A stretch of 64,000 bases of DNA from Vibrio comitans (GTDB taxonomy: Bacteria > Pseudomonadota > Gammaproteobacteria > Enterobacterales > Vibrionaceae). The stretch covers positions 2,480,001-2,544,000 of the forward strand of contig AP024866.1 in NCBI GenBank assembly GCA_024346835.1, in the 5' to 3' direction. A program made the translations under genes and the position numbers. This document shows positions 45,199 to 54,472 of this stretch, in pieces. A model generated the notes under the pieces. That model saw only the letters and a program-made list of their open reading frames with translations, was not told the origin of the DNA and ran no database searches. How positions within the stretch are numbered: position 1 is the stretch's first letter; each line of letters begins with the position of its first letter.

Positions 45199-46512
45199 CT
45201 AGGCTTCGACCTGCTTCTCTAGTTTCGACTGTTGTGACCCCGTGAATAGCATGGCGACCAAAGCAACAGAGGTAGGCAATACCCAGCCTAAGCCTAGTTC
45301 AAACATCGGTAAGAATTTGAATAGAGATACATCTAGCCCTGCTACTTTTGCGGCATCAACTAAAGCGCAGATGAAAGCAATCATTAGTACGAAGCGATAG
45401 GCCAATTTAGGATTCGGTAGCCATGGTCGAATAAAAGTAAGTGCCACTAAAGCAATAGCAATTGGATAAAGAGCAAATAGTACAGGAACAGATAGCTCAA
45501 TTAACTGCGCAAGGCCAACATTGGCAACTAGCGCACAAGTACTACCATTTACAACAACCCAGAACTTATAGCCCAGCTTAGTGTTTTTGCTGAAGAAGTC
45601 AGAACTCGCAGAAATCAAACCAACCGCCGTCGTTAAACAAGCCAATAGCACAATGACCGAAAGAACCCACTGACCTTTATCTCCAAACAGAGCCTTCACA
45701 TATTCAGCAAGAATAGCGCCACCGTTTTCAAGCCCAGCCGCAATACCGTTACTGGTCGCGCCTAAGTAAAACAGGGCAATATAAACAAGACATAACCCTA
45801 CAGCAGCAATAACACCAGCAGCAATAAGATAACGAGCAACATCTTTACGCTCTGTCACACCCTTAGAGTTAATGGCTTGAACAAGTAGCATACCGAACAT
45901 CAGCGAAGCAAAGGTATCCATTGTCAGATAGCCTTCCAAGATACCCTTGGTAAAAGGCTGACTCATATAGTCACCCTGGGCATGAATAATCGGCCCCTGA
46001 GGATTAAAAACCACAGCAACAGATAAAGCAACTAAGCCTACAAACATGATAGGTGTTAACACCTTGCCAATGGTGTCTAGCAATGACCCTTGCGCCCAAG
46101 CCAGTGCCATGGCAAGAACAAAGAAGGTAATAGAAAAGAGTGCTAGGTGTAGCGTTCCTGGTTGAGAAACAAACGGTCGAATACCCATTTCATAAGCCAC
46201 TAAGCCTGCGCGAGGCGCAGCAAATGCAGGACCTATGATAATGAAAATTAGCGCAGCGATGAGCAAGGCCACCTTCTTAGGAAGATCGCTCGTGAGATGG
46301 TCCCAGGTACCACCGGCTGTCGCCACGGCTACAACTGTAATTAGTGGCAGCCCAGCAGCGGTAAGCAAAAAGCCCCCCATTGCAGGTATCAGGTTTTCTC
46401 CTGCTAATTGACCGGCCATTGGTGGAAAGATGATGTTGCCAGCACCTAAGAAAAACGCAAATAGCATGAAGCCAAGTGCAACAATGTCTGAAATGGATAA
46501 GCTTTTCTTCAA
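45199..46512 (-). CDS. brnQ: Branched-chain amino-acid:cation symporter BrnQ
   Basis: LIV-II family inner-membrane carrier for Leu, Ile and Val driven by sodium or protons. About 12 membrane helices; family start GFMLFAFFLGAGNIIFPP. 437 residues (E. coli 439). The start codon is TTG at 46512, supported by GAGG six bases upstream and the MKKSLSISDI homology. It stands alone, divergent from trmN6. Confidence 0.93.
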   Translation of the reverse strand: MKKSLSISDIVALGFMLFAFFLGAGNIIFPPMAGQLAGENLIPAMGGFLLTAAGLPLITVVAVATAGGTWDHLTSDLPKKVALLIAALIFIIIGPAFAAPRAGLVAYEMGIRPFVSQPGTLHLALFSITFFVLAMALAWAQGSLLDTIGKVLTPIMFVGLVALSVAVVFNPQGPIIHAQGDYMSQPFTKGILEGYLTMDTFASLMFGMLLVQAINSKGVTERKDVARYLIAAGVIAAVGLCLVYIALFYLGATSNGIAAGLENGGAILAEYVKALFGDKGQWVLSVIVLLACLTTAVGLISASSDFFSKNTKLGYKFWVVVNGSTCALVANVGLAQLIELSVPVLFALYPIAIALVALTFIRPWLPNPKLAYRFVLMIAFICALVDAAKVAGLDVSLFKFLPMFELGLGWVLPTSVALVAMLFTGSQQSKLEKQVEA

Positions 46513-46818
46513 AATAACCTCGAAGATAAATAGTTGCTGGACGCGCTAATTCAGCGCCTCTATGATTAATTTTTATAAGAAGCATAATGAATAGACCAAT
46601 AAACAATCTCAAGCGAACAACCATAAACACCATATAGTTTCGCTTTTTTACTCAATTGGCAGTTAATTAACCCAGCTTTTATATAGTAAAGCAGTGTTTC
46701 AAGCTAAACCAAAAACCAACAGAACACTCAAAAGTAATAACAAAATCATTGCATACACCGCATTTGCATAAAACAAACCACAACTCACGTTACAAACAAC
46801 TTAGGATTCAATCTCGTC
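46513..46818. other. 306-bp gap between brnQ and trmN6
   Basis: An A/T-rich stretch without a gene. It contains a five-bp hairpin, GCGCT/AGCGC (46543-46557), in the brnQ leader. I do not see a confident promoter or operator for either gene. Confidence 0.5.
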
Positions 46819-47544
46819 ATGACCACAAAAACAAAGAACTTCCAGTTCAAGTCTTTCTCTATTTGGGGAGGGAATAGTGGCATGCCAGTGAGTACTGATG
46901 GGGTGCTACTGGGGGCTTGGGCAAACGTGAATCAAAGCAACAGACTAGTTGATATAGGCACAGGCACGGGATTGCTTGCTCTGATGTGCGCGCAACGAAA
47001 CACAGAACTGAATATCGTGGCTGTCGATATTGACGATCACGCGATTGAAGCAGCAAAAACAAATTTTGCTGCTAGCCCATGGGAGTCCCGTTTCCAGCTA
47101 TTTCATTCAGATATCGTCTCATTCTCTAAATCAAATACGGCAGCATTTGATACCATTATCTGTAATCCACCATATTTCAATTCAGGTGAGCAGTCTTCAT
47201 CGGCCACCAGAGCCACTGCTAGACATACCGACACACTATCTCATCCAGCACTCCTAGACTCTTGTAAAGAGCTACTCTTAAGTGATGGTAGTGCGAGTTT
47301 TATATTGCCCAAAGAAGAAGCTAAACAGTGTATTCAGCGCGCTACCGACAACGGGTGGCATCTAAGCCGGTTGTGCAAGGTGAAAACCACACAAAAAAAG
47401 GATCACACCCGCTACCTGTTTGAATTGCAATTGAATGCGGATCAAAGCGATCCAACCGAAGAAACAGAGCTCATCATCCATAAAGATGATGGCTACAGCG
47501 CAGAGTTTGTTGCGCTAACACAGAGTTTTTACTTAAAGATGTAA
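46819..47544 (+). CDS. trmN: tRNA1(Val) adenine-37 N6-methyltransferase TrmN6 (YfiC)
   Basis: Adds the m6A37 of valine tRNA with anticodon cmo5UAC. Rossmann methyltransferase: SAM motif DIGTGTGLLAL and the N6-adenine catalytic NPPYFNSG. 241 residues (E. coli 245). It precedes srmB on the same strand, with its own promoter region for srmB in between; E. coli has the same genes divergent. Confidence 0.93.
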   Translation: MTTKTKNFQFKSFSIWGGNSGMPVSTDGVLLGAWANVNQSNRLVDIGTGTGLLALMCAQRNTELNIVAVDIDDHAIEAAKTNFAASPWESRFQLFHSDIVSFSKSNTAAFDTIICNPPYFNSGEQSSSATRATARHTDTLSHPALLDSCKELLLSDGSASFILPKEEAKQCIQRATDNGWHLSRLCKVKTTQKKDHTRYLFELQLNADQSDPTEETELIIHKDDGYSAEFVALTQSFYLKM

Positions 47545-47551
47545 ATAAGAG

Positions 47552-47580
47552 TGTGACGTGCGTCACCATTAAACTATAAT
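47552..47580 (+). promoter_or_regulatory. srmB promoter overlapped by a GTGACG palindrome
   Basis: -10 TATAAT (47575-47580) is perfect. The 17-bp-spaced -35 hexamer TGTGAC (47552-47557) is poor and lies inside the inverted repeat GTGACG-TG-CGTCAC (47553-47566). The repeat also resembles a CRP site (TGTGA-N6-TCACC). A factor bound here would block or replace -35 recognition. Confidence 0.55.
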
Positions 47581-47618
47581 ACTTTCTTTTATCGTCCACC
47601 CGTTTGCGGAGCACTGCA

Positions 47619-48839
47619 GTGTTAAGAACTTTTGCTGAGTTAGATTTAGACCAATCCCTTATTAAAGCCATAGAAGAAATCGGCTTTGAAAGACCAACAA
47701 AAGTACAAAGTGAAGCGATCCCTCAAGCCTTGGACGGTAGAGATATCCTAGCTTCTGCCCCAACAGGCACAGGCAAGACCGCGGCTTTTGTACTTCCTGC
47801 GTTGCAATACCTCATAGACTTTCCACGTCGTCGTGGCGGTCCAGCACGCGTATTGATCCTAACTCCTACTCGTGAGTTGGCGATGCAAATTACAGAGCAA
47901 GCTAAAGAGTTGGCAAAGCACACTAATCTTAATATTTTCACCATTACCGGTGGTGTTATGTATCAAGATCACGCTGATATCCTATCAACAACTCAAGATA
48001 TCGTGGTTGCAACGCCTGGTCGATTGATGGAATACATCAATGCAGAGCGTTTTGACTGCCGTGCTATCGAATGGCTGATCTTAGATGAAGCAGACCGAAT
48101 GCTAGACATGGGCTTTGGTCCAATTGTAGACCGACTGTCTAACGAATGTCGCTGGCGTAAACAAACACTATTGTTCTCTGCAACACTAGAAGGCAAAGGC
48201 GTTGAAGGCTTCACAGAAGGTCTACTTAAAGATCCTGCAGAAATTGATGCACAGCCTTCACTAAAAGAACGTAAGAAGATTCAACAATGGTATCACCGTG
48301 CGGACGATGCAGAGCATAAACTAGAGCTGCTTAAACACATCATTACCGAGCAAGCGGAAAGAAGCATTATCTTCCTAAAGACTCGTGAGCGTCTTGCTGA
48401 GCTTCGTCAACAATTGGACAGTGCGCAAATCCCTTGTAGCTGGATCCAAGGCGAAATGCCTCAAGATCGCCGTAACAACGCGATTGCTCGCTTCCGTGAT
48501 GGCCAAGTAAACGTATTGCTAGCAACCGATGTTGCCGCTCGTGGTATTGATTTGCCAGACGTCAGCCATGTGATCAACTACGATCTACCTCGTACAGCTG
48601 ATGTCTATCTCCACCGTATTGGCCGTACAGCGCGAGCTGGTAAAAAAGGCAACGCAGTCTCTATCGTTGAGGCGCACGATCAACCAATGATTGAGCGTGT
48701 TGAGCGCTACACAAAAGAAGCCATTAAAGAGCGTTTCATCAAGGAGCTTCGTCCTAAACACAAAAAACCAGTGTTTAAGAAAAAGAAAAAGAAGCCAGCC
48801 GCTAAAACAGCAACCAAGGCTAAGAAAAAGAAGAAATAA
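47619..48839 (+). CDS. srmB: DEAD-box RNA helicase SrmB
   Basis: Helps early 50S ribosome assembly, especially in the cold. RecA1 with APTGTGKTAA, PTRELAMQ, DEAD box LDEADRMLD and SAT; RecA2 with ATDVAARGID and HRIGRTARAG; Lys-rich tail (KKKKKKPAAK). 406 residues from GTG 47619, preferred because GGAG lies seven bases upstream and homologues start at this point (MLRTFAEL). A TTG 15 bases earlier is open but overlaps the ribosome site. E. coli SrmB is 444. Confidence 0.94.
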   Translation: MLRTFAELDLDQSLIKAIEEIGFERPTKVQSEAIPQALDGRDILASAPTGTGKTAAFVLPALQYLIDFPRRRGGPARVLILTPTRELAMQITEQAKELAKHTNLNIFTITGGVMYQDHADILSTTQDIVVATPGRLMEYINAERFDCRAIEWLILDEADRMLDMGFGPIVDRLSNECRWRKQTLLFSATLEGKGVEGFTEGLLKDPAEIDAQPSLKERKKIQQWYHRADDAEHKLELLKHIITEQAERSIIFLKTRERLAELRQQLDSAQIPCSWIQGEMPQDRRNNAIARFRDGQVNVLLATDVAARGIDLPDVSHVINYDLPRTADVYLHRIGRTARAGKKGNAVSIVEAHDQPMIERVERYTKEAIKERFIKELRPKHKKPVFKKKKKKPAAKTATKAKKKKK

Positions 48840-48843
48840 CCCT

Positions 48844-48875
48844 AATCCCCGGCTCTTAAGAGGCGGGGATTTTTC
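48844..48875 (+). terminator. Terminator of srmB
   Basis: A seven-bp outer stem (48844-48850 with 48865-48871) plus a nearly paired inner part, followed by a T run, beginning five bases past the srmB stop. Confidence 0.8.
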
Positions 48876-48879
48876 TTTG

Positions 48880-49308
48880 TCACTCAATCACTAAACTGCC
48901 ATCGTCATTGAATTGCCAAAAATCAGCATGGGCTATCTCCCAATAATGCCCGTCCGGGTCTCGAAAGTAACCGCTATATCCACCCCAAAATACTCGCTCG
49001 GCGGGCTTAACTAACGTTCCACCAGCTTTCACCGCCAACTCTAAAATCTCATCCACTTCATGTTGTGCCTTGGTGTTGTGTGCAAGAGTCATCATCGGAG
49101 TTGGGCTTTGATTATCCGGAATATTAATCCCAATATCTTCGGCCAATTTTTGCATTGGATAAAGGGCTACACAGACACCGGATGTTTTGAAGAACACAAT
49201 ATCTTGCTCTCCAGTAAAACTAGAGGGAAAACCAAGCGCGGAATAGAAAGCGTGTGAACGCTTTAGGTCTGACACCCCCAATGTAATGATGCTTACTCTT
49301 GCGTCCAT
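48880..49308 (-). CDS. VOC-family (glyoxalase-like) protein
   Basis: 142 residues with the paired beta-alpha-beta-beta-beta units of the vicinal-oxygen-chelate fold (VSIITLGVSDLKRSHAFYSALGF; YFRDPDGHYWEIAH). Metal-site residues such as the final glutamate (WEI) are present. Substrate unknown; relatives include glyoxalases, dioxygenases and antibiotic-binding proteins. Convergent with srmB, 38 bases after a GNAT gene on the same strand. Confidence 0.85.
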   Translation of the reverse strand: MDARVSIITLGVSDLKRSHAFYSALGFPSSFTGEQDIVFFKTSGVCVALYPMQKLAEDIGINIPDNQSPTPMMTLAHNTKAQHEVDEILELAVKAGGTLVKPAERVFWGGYSGYFRDPDGHYWEIAHADFWQFNDDGSLVIE

Positions 49309-49346
49309 TGATCAACTCCCAGTTAATTGATTCCCTTAGTTTAGGA

Positions 49347-49901
49347 TCATCTCGAGTTTAACCACTGTGATTTGGTGAGCTTATATAAACAGTGCCAGCT
49401 AAGAGGAGAATCAGCGTCGAGCTTTGGGTGCTGGAAGTCTTTATCGGTATTGTGCATACCTATCTTCTGCATTACTCGCTGAGAGGGTAGGTTACTCAAC
49501 GCCGTTAAGCTATAGATGGTCTCGAATTGCAGGTGGGTGAAGGCATGTGCGAGTACAGTGCTTGCGGCCTCTGGGGCTATACCCTGCCCCCAAAATGCTT
49601 GCGGCAATCGCCAAGCAATTTCAACAAAGGAAATATCCAGAATGCCGTCTTCGGCCGAGCGTTGCTGTAAACCCACCATGCCGACAAATTGATGAGTTAA
49701 TTTGCATTCTATCGCCCACATTCCCCAACCTTGACTATCCAGTTCTTCAGATAAGCGCCGCACAGATTCTACACTTTGCATTGGGGTCAAAGTATCAGGG
49801 AAAAATCGCATTACCTCTGGGCTAAGATTCATCTGAACAAAGGCATCAAAATCCGTCGGCTTCCATGTTCTCAAAAGAAGTCTGGGCGTTTCTAGAATCA
49901 T
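49347..49901 (-). CDS. GNAT acetyltransferase, RimJ/RimL-like
   Basis: 184 residues of the Acetyltransf_3 group (ETPRLLLRTWKPTDFDAF start; acetyl-CoA loop around RLPQAFWGQGIAPEA). Such enzymes acetylate N-termini of ribosomal proteins or small amines. The target here is unknown. It probably forms a short operon with the VOC gene (38-bp gap). Confidence 0.82.
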   Translation of the reverse strand: MILETPRLLLRTWKPTDFDAFVQMNLSPEVMRFFPDTLTPMQSVESVRRLSEELDSQGWGMWAIECKLTHQFVGMVGLQQRSAEDGILDISFVEIAWRLPQAFWGQGIAPEAASTVLAHAFTHLQFETIYSLTALSNLPSQRVMQKIGMHNTDKDFQHPKLDADSPLSWHCLYKLTKSQWLNSR

Positions 49902-49952
49902 GGGAATATCCTTACATTAAACCCAGCTTATGCTGGGTTTAATGGCTGGTTT

Positions 49953-50726
49953 TTACTGCTGGTCGCGCTTGAATACTAACTCTCGAGCGGTAGAATCCGT
50001 GTCGCTAAAGTAATAACCTGCGTAATCAAACTGCTTCAAAGCATCAAGACTGTCGACTTGATTCTGAATAATGTATTTCGCCATCATGCCCCTCGCCTTC
50101 TTAGCAAAAAAGCTGATGACTTTATATTGTCCGTTTTTCAGGTCCTTAAACACAGGAGTGATGACTCGACCTTGAACATTCTTTGGCTTGACCGCCTTAA
50201 AGTACTCATTCGATGCAAGATTGATAAGAAGATCATCACCTTGCTCGGCTAAGGCTTCGTTGACCTTATCGGTGATCTTATCACCCCAGAAATGGTACAG
50301 ATTGCTGCCTCTATCGTTGGCAAGCCTTGTTCCCATCTCTAAGCGGTAAGGTTGCATAAGGTCTAGTGGCTTTAACAGCCCATATAGGCCCGATAGCATA
50401 CGGAAATGACTCTGAGCATAGTCGAAGTCTTGCTCACTGAAGGTCTCAGCCTCAAGCCCTGTGTAGACGTCTCCCTTAAAGGCCAAGATAGCAGGACGTG
50501 AGTTATCTGGTGTAAAGGTTTTGCTCCATTCCTGGAAGCGCGCCACGTTCAATCCAGCAATCTTATCGCTTACCTTCATCAAGCCAGAGATATCAGCTGG
50601 AGTCAGTTTTTTGCAAACCTTCACCAATTCAGCTGAATCAGCAATAAAATCGGGTTGTGTGTAGCGCTCTGTCGCCAGTGGCGATTCAAAGTCTAGCGTT
50701 TTTGCCGGTGAGACTAAAATCAGCAT
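49953..50726 (-). CDS. yaaA: Peroxide-stress protein YaaA
   Basis: DUF328 family, 257 residues (E. coli 258), start [16 protein letters not shown]. YaaA lowers free intracellular iron and limits Fenton damage under peroxide in E. coli, where OxyR controls it. The DNA-binding helix-hairpin-helix-like segment and the C-terminal AREL region are conserved. It is a single gene between alsT and the GNAT gene. Confidence 0.93.
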   Translation of the reverse strand: MLILVSPAKTLDFESPLATERYTQPDFIADSAELVKVCKKLTPADISGLMKVSDKIAGLNVARFQEWSKTFTPDNSRPAILAFKGDVYTGLEAETFSEQDFDYAQSHFRMLSGLYGLLKPLDLMQPYRLEMGTRLANDRGSNLYHFWGDKITDKVNEALAEQGDDLLINLASNEYFKAVKPKNVQGRVITPVFKDLKNGQYKVISFFAKKARGMMAKYIIQNQVDSLDALKQFDYAGYYFSDTDSTARELVFKRDQQ

Positions 50727-50773
50727 ACCAATGTCCTTTACTTAGATTTCTTACCATATGTTCCTTAGGGTAT

Positions 50774-50802
50774 AAAAAAAGCCGTGCTAAGTCAGCACGG
50801 CT
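50774..50802 (-). terminator. Terminator after the alanine symporter
   Basis: On the minus strand a nine-bp stem (50780-50788 with 50794-50802) with a five-base loop and a run of seven T. It ends the symporter transcript before yaaA. Confidence 0.9.
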
Positions 50803-50831
50803 CTTACTATTGTTTTAATCGGAGTTCTCGA

Positions 50832-52313
50832 TTATTTGTTTCTTTCCACTTGAGCCTTAAGCTCTTCATGGTCATCCCAGATACCCTCTTCTAGTTGAGA
50901 GTGAAGCTCTGGATAGTCTTTTGCGTTGAAAGTTGGAACCTTGCCCGCTTTTAGCTGTTGATTGTAGTCTTTTGCCAGCTTCACTACGATGCCAGACAGT
51001 AGCAAGATAGCGACCATATTGACTATCGCCATCAAGCCCATAGACACATCAGCCATAGCCCAAACTACTGGTAAACTTGATACAGCACCGAACAATACCA
51101 TGCCAAGTACAATCACGCGGAAGATGTTAAGACCCGCTTTGTGGTTGTGCTCAAGGAAGATAAGGTTCGTTTCTGCGTACGAGTAGTTCGCAATGATAGA
51201 CGTGAACGCAAAGAAGAAGATTGCAACAGCAACAAAGATGCCACCCCATTCGCCGACTTCTGCAGTCAATGCGCGCTGAGTTAGCTCGATACCGGTAATT
51301 TCACCGTGAGGTACATACTCACCAGAAACCAAAATAATCGCAACCGTTGCAGAACAGATAACGATAGTGTCAGTAAACACACCTAGCATCTGTACATAAC
51401 CTTGTGATGCAGGGTGCGGCGGGTAAGGCGTTGCAGACGCTGCAGCGTTAGGTGCAGAACCCATACCGGCTTCGTTCGAGAACAAACCGCGCTTGATACC
51501 ATTAATCATTGCTTGAGCAATTGCGTAGCCTACGCCACCAGCAGCCGCTTCTTGCAAACCGAATGCACTCTTGAAGATAAGCACCAATACATCCGGTACT
51601 TTATCCAAGTTAGTGAACATAACGAACAGTGCTAGAGCAAGGTAAGCTAAAGCCATCACTGGAACGATAAGTTCTGCAGTGCGAGCAATCTTACGAATAC
51701 CACCGAAGATAACGAATGCAGACAGCAGGGCAACACCGATACCTACATACATTGGCTCAATACCAAATGCCGTGTTCATCGCACTTGCAATTGAGTTCGC
51801 TTGTACTGAGTTAAATACTAGACCGAAAGCGATGATTAGGAAGATTGAGAACAATACCCCCATCCAACGCATGCCCAGACCTTTTTCCATGTAGTAAGCT
51901 GGGCCACCACGGTAATTACCGTCTTCATCTTTGGTCTTGTATAACTGCGCTAGTGAACTCTCAGCAAATGACGTTGCCATACCTAGCATAGCGATCAGCC
52001 ACATCCAGAAGATAGCACCTGGGCCACCTACGGTTAGTGCTACTGCAACACCGGCCATATTACCGGTACCAACACGAGCAGCAAGACTGGTACAAAGTGC
52101 TTGGAAAGAAGAGATACCAGCTTTGTCAGCTTTACGGCTGTTTTTCAGAACACTGAACATGTGACCAAAGTGTCTGAACTGAATAAAACCAAGACGAACG
52201 GTGAAGTAAATACCGCCACCTACAAGTAGGTAAACAAGGATTGATCCCCAAAGAAGATCGTTCATTAAATTGATTATGTCTGTCACATCAACCTCGTACT
52301 CAAATAGGCTCAA
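50832..52313 (-). CDS. Sodium:alanine/glycine symporter (AGCS family)
   Basis: 493-residue inner-membrane carrier with about 10-11 helices and the AGCS signature GTGNMAGVAVALTVGGPGAIFWMW; GLFSNEAGMGSAP follows. Family members (AlsT, DagA, AgcS) import alanine or glycine with sodium, suiting a marine bacterium. It stands alone with its own terminator. Confidence 0.9.
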   Translation of the reverse strand: MSLFEYEVDVTDIINLMNDLLWGSILVYLLVGGGIYFTVRLGFIQFRHFGHMFSVLKNSRKADKAGISSFQALCTSLAARVGTGNMAGVAVALTVGGPGAIFWMWLIAMLGMATSFAESSLAQLYKTKDEDGNYRGGPAYYMEKGLGMRWMGVLFSIFLIIAFGLVFNSVQANSIASAMNTAFGIEPMYVGIGVALLSAFVIFGGIRKIARTAELIVPVMALAYLALALFVMFTNLDKVPDVLVLIFKSAFGLQEAAAGGVGYAIAQAMINGIKRGLFSNEAGMGSAPNAAASATPYPPHPASQGYVQMLGVFTDTIVICSATVAIILVSGEYVPHGEITGIELTQRALTAEVGEWGGIFVAVAIFFFAFTSIIANYSYAETNLIFLEHNHKAGLNIFRVIVLGMVLFGAVSSLPVVWAMADVSMGLMAIVNMVAILLLSGIVVKLAKDYNQQLKAGKVPTFNAKDYPELHSQLEEGIWDDHEELKAQVERNK

Positions 52314-52687
52314 TTAAGAGCAAAGGAATGGTTACTACTCGGTTTTTTTATAATTTGACCTGAGTATTGTAGAAGGCAAACGATTACCCATACACCATTC
52401 TTCGAATTACATTTTTCGAGCGCATCATGCCGTCATCGTCATCAGAAATCAAATCGCACACTTTTTCGTATATTTTTCATACAGCTATGTTATGTGGCAG
52501 TGTGAAATAGCCCTCATTGACGAACAAAAGCTTCACGATTGAGAAATAATTGCGAAACAGTTCAAAGATAAAGTGGCAATGTTCATGGTAATAATGTCGG
52601 CAAGCTTGCTTAGCTGGTTAAAGGGTTTTTAACCCACGCTAGGTAAACGCTAGAAAAGTACTTAATTACAGTTAGAAGGGATAGCTT
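52314..52687. other. 374-bp divergent gap before the DUF3545 gene
   Basis: Contains the divergent promoters of the symporter and the DUF3545 gene. A hairpin (GGTTAAA...TTTAACC, 52616-52634) lies about 50 bases before the small gene. There are no convincing operator, tRNA or open frame with a ribosome site. Confidence 0.45.
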
Positions 52688-52873
52688 ATGGATGGCTTGC
52701 AACTTGAAAGTATCTTTGAATCAGAAGAACGCGGGGCTCGTAGAGGCCGCTCAAAACCGGTAAAACGTAAATGGCGTGAAATTGAAGCAATCAAAGACCG
52801 TCAGAGACTACAAAAGGAGTTGTTGGATTTGGACGTGTGCAGTGAATATCGCTTAGAAGACATTCAGCTGTAA
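52688..52873 (+). CDS. DUF3545 small protein
   Basis: 61 residues, resembling the DUF3545 family of Vibrio and Shewanella relatives. Acidic start, a basic stretch (RGRSKPVKRKWREIEAIKDRQR) and an acidic end. Function is unknown; the basic centre suggests nucleic-acid or ribosome contact. AGAAGG lies ten bases before the ATG and a strong terminator follows, so it is a real single-gene unit. Confidence 0.8.
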   Translation: MDGLQLESIFESEERGARRGRSKPVKRKWREIEAIKDRQRLQKELLDLDVCSEYRLEDIQL

Positions 52874-52892
52874 ACCGATTCCCTTAAAAGAG

Positions 52893-52923
52893 AAAGGATG
52901 GGTCTAAACCCATCCTTTTTTAT
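52893..52923. terminator. Terminator of the DUF3545 gene and hemerythrin gene
   Basis: An 11-bp perfect stem (52893-52903 with 52908-52918), four-base loop and T run, between convergent genes. Confidence 0.88.
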
Positions 52924-52929
52924 ATCTTA

Positions 52930-53481
52930 CTAAATACACTCTTCATCAGTTTGCTTGACTCTAGCCGCCAACTGCTTGTACTTATCAGCAATCGTCTCAC
53001 CAAATACAGGGTCGTCTTCTTGTGCGCCCCATTTTTTCTCAAGATACTGCCAATCTGAAGTGCTAAAAGTTCTATTAATCAAAGGTAAAACTTCACGCTC
53101 TTCAAGATCTAGGTGTCGCTTTTGTTCTTGAATAAAGGTTTCAAGTTGCTGTGCAAACACATCTAAAGGAACGACGGCATCTTGCAGGATCATATCTACG
53201 ACATCCAAAAACTCGTGGGTTGTCTTCGATAAAACGACATGCTCTTCCTCAAGATTGCTGATTTTCTCTTGCTCACCATACTTTTCGATAAAATAATGAT
53301 AAATAAGATCTTCTTTCGGATGGTGCGTTCTTTCTGAGTGATCACACAAGTAATCAACAATCTCTTTTAGCAAAGCATAGTTGATCGGTTCTTCACTTTT
53401 CAGTTGCGTCAGTTTCTTCCTCAAGATCGCGAGCAAGCGCACCATGTAGCCGTGCTCGCGACGGATCCTTTCAATCATCAT
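52930..53481 (-). CDS. Hemerythrin HHE-domain protein
   Basis: 183 residues forming a four-helix hemerythrin-like bundle. Metal-ligand candidates: His10 (RREHGYM), HSERTHHPKEDLIY, EEEHVVLSKTTHEFL and EQKRHLDLEEREVLP. Such proteins bind a di-iron site and act in oxygen/NO sensing or iron-cluster repair (compare YtfE). No regulatory domain is attached. The role is unknown. Two consecutive ATGs make the start uncertain by one codon. Confidence 0.85.
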   Translation of the reverse strand: MMIERIRREHGYMVRLLAILRKKLTQLKSEEPINYALLKEIVDYLCDHSERTHHPKEDLIYHYFIEKYGEQEKISNLEEEHVVLSKTTHEFLDVVDMILQDAVVPLDVFAQQLETFIQEQKRHLDLEEREVLPLINRTFSTSDWQYLEKKWGAQEDDPVFGETIADKYKQLAARVKQTDEECI

Positions 53482-53551
53482 GATTCATCCCTCCATATCA
53501 ATAGCTGACTTAAGTTTAAGCAATTTTATTGATCTATGTTTTGGGGATACC

Positions 53552-54232
53552 TCAAAAAAGCGTCAAATTAACTGTTGGGATATGCCAGTTTATGCCGTTT
53601 TTGCCATGTTGATCTAAATAGTGATTGGCTAAAGAAAAATGTCGGCAACCAAAGAATCCACGTCGAGCCGATAATGGAGATGGATGAACTGAGGTCAATA
53701 TACAGTGGTCATCCGCATTGATGCTCGCCATTTTTTTCTGAGCGTGTGCACCCCACAGCATAAAAACTATATTTTTCTGATGGTTAGCTAAGTACTCAAT
53801 GGCTCTTTGAGTAAATATTTCCCAGCCACTTTTGGCGTGAGAATGCGCTTTGCCTTGTTCAACAGTCAGGACTGTATTCAGCAATAACACCCCCTGCTCA
53901 GCCCAAGATTTTAGGTATCCATGCTCTGGTACCTGAAAGCCCTCTATATCTTGTGAAAGCTCTTTATAAATATTGCGAAGAGAGGGTGGAATTTTATTAC
54001 CCGGCAACACTGAAAAGCTAAGGCCATGAGCCTGATTTGGCCCGTGATAAGGATCTTGGCCAAGAATGACTACTTTAACCTTCTCTATCGGTGTCTGCTC
54101 AAATGCCGCAAATACATGCTCCGGTGCAGGATAAATTGCTTTACCTAAAGCGCGTTCTTCATCGATAAAAGCTTGTAGGGTTTGGAAGTACTCTTGCGAG
54201 CGCTCCTGTTCAATAAAATCTTGCCAACTCAA
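53552..54232 (-). CDS. ung: Uracil-DNA glycosylase Ung
   Basis: Removes uracil from DNA, family 1. Catalytic motif GQDPYHG with Asp60, [11 protein letters not shown], and the HPSPLS loop. 226 residues (E. coli 229). Its neighbours nfo, grcA and srmB recall the E. coli ung-grcA-srmB area. Ung makes abasic sites that Nfo, two genes away, cuts. Confidence 0.97.
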   Translation of the reverse strand: MSWQDFIEQERSQEYFQTLQAFIDEERALGKAIYPAPEHVFAAFEQTPIEKVKVVILGQDPYHGPNQAHGLSFSVLPGNKIPPSLRNIYKELSQDIEGFQVPEHGYLKSWAEQGVLLLNTVLTVEQGKAHSHAKSGWEIFTQRAIEYLANHQKNIVFMLWGAHAQKKMASINADDHCILTSVHPSPLSARRGFFGCRHFSLANHYLDQHGKNGINWHIPTVNLTLF

Positions 54233-54297
54233 TGCCGTCTTCTCTATCTCTTGCTAACAATAAAGAAGATATTGGCATATTGAGTCGGATTTAGGTA

Positions 54298-54387
54298 TTA
54301 CTTCTTTTTAGTACTACGTTGAGGTGAGCGGTGGTGACCTTGACTACGCTGACATGGTCGAGCTTGCGGAAAGATAGATGTAAACAT
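54298..54387 (-). CDS. Small basic ORF, 29 residues
   Basis: ATG at 54387, stop at 54298, with GGAG six bases before the start. The product begins MFTSIFPQARPC, is rich in Pro, Gln, His and Arg, and ends in KKK; only its first few residues are hydrophobic. I do not recognise a family. It lies alone in the 240-bp nfo-ung gap, same strand. The good ribosome site and the choice of start support translation; function is unknown. Confidence 0.5.
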   Translation of the reverse strand: MFTSIFPQARPCQRSQGHHRSPQRSTKKK

Positions 54388-54472
54388 GGCACACTCCAGT
54401 TCTATTTGTGACTACTACCACATGAAGTAATGAAAGAAGCGTGCCAATAAAACAAACTATTAAAAAAATAAT

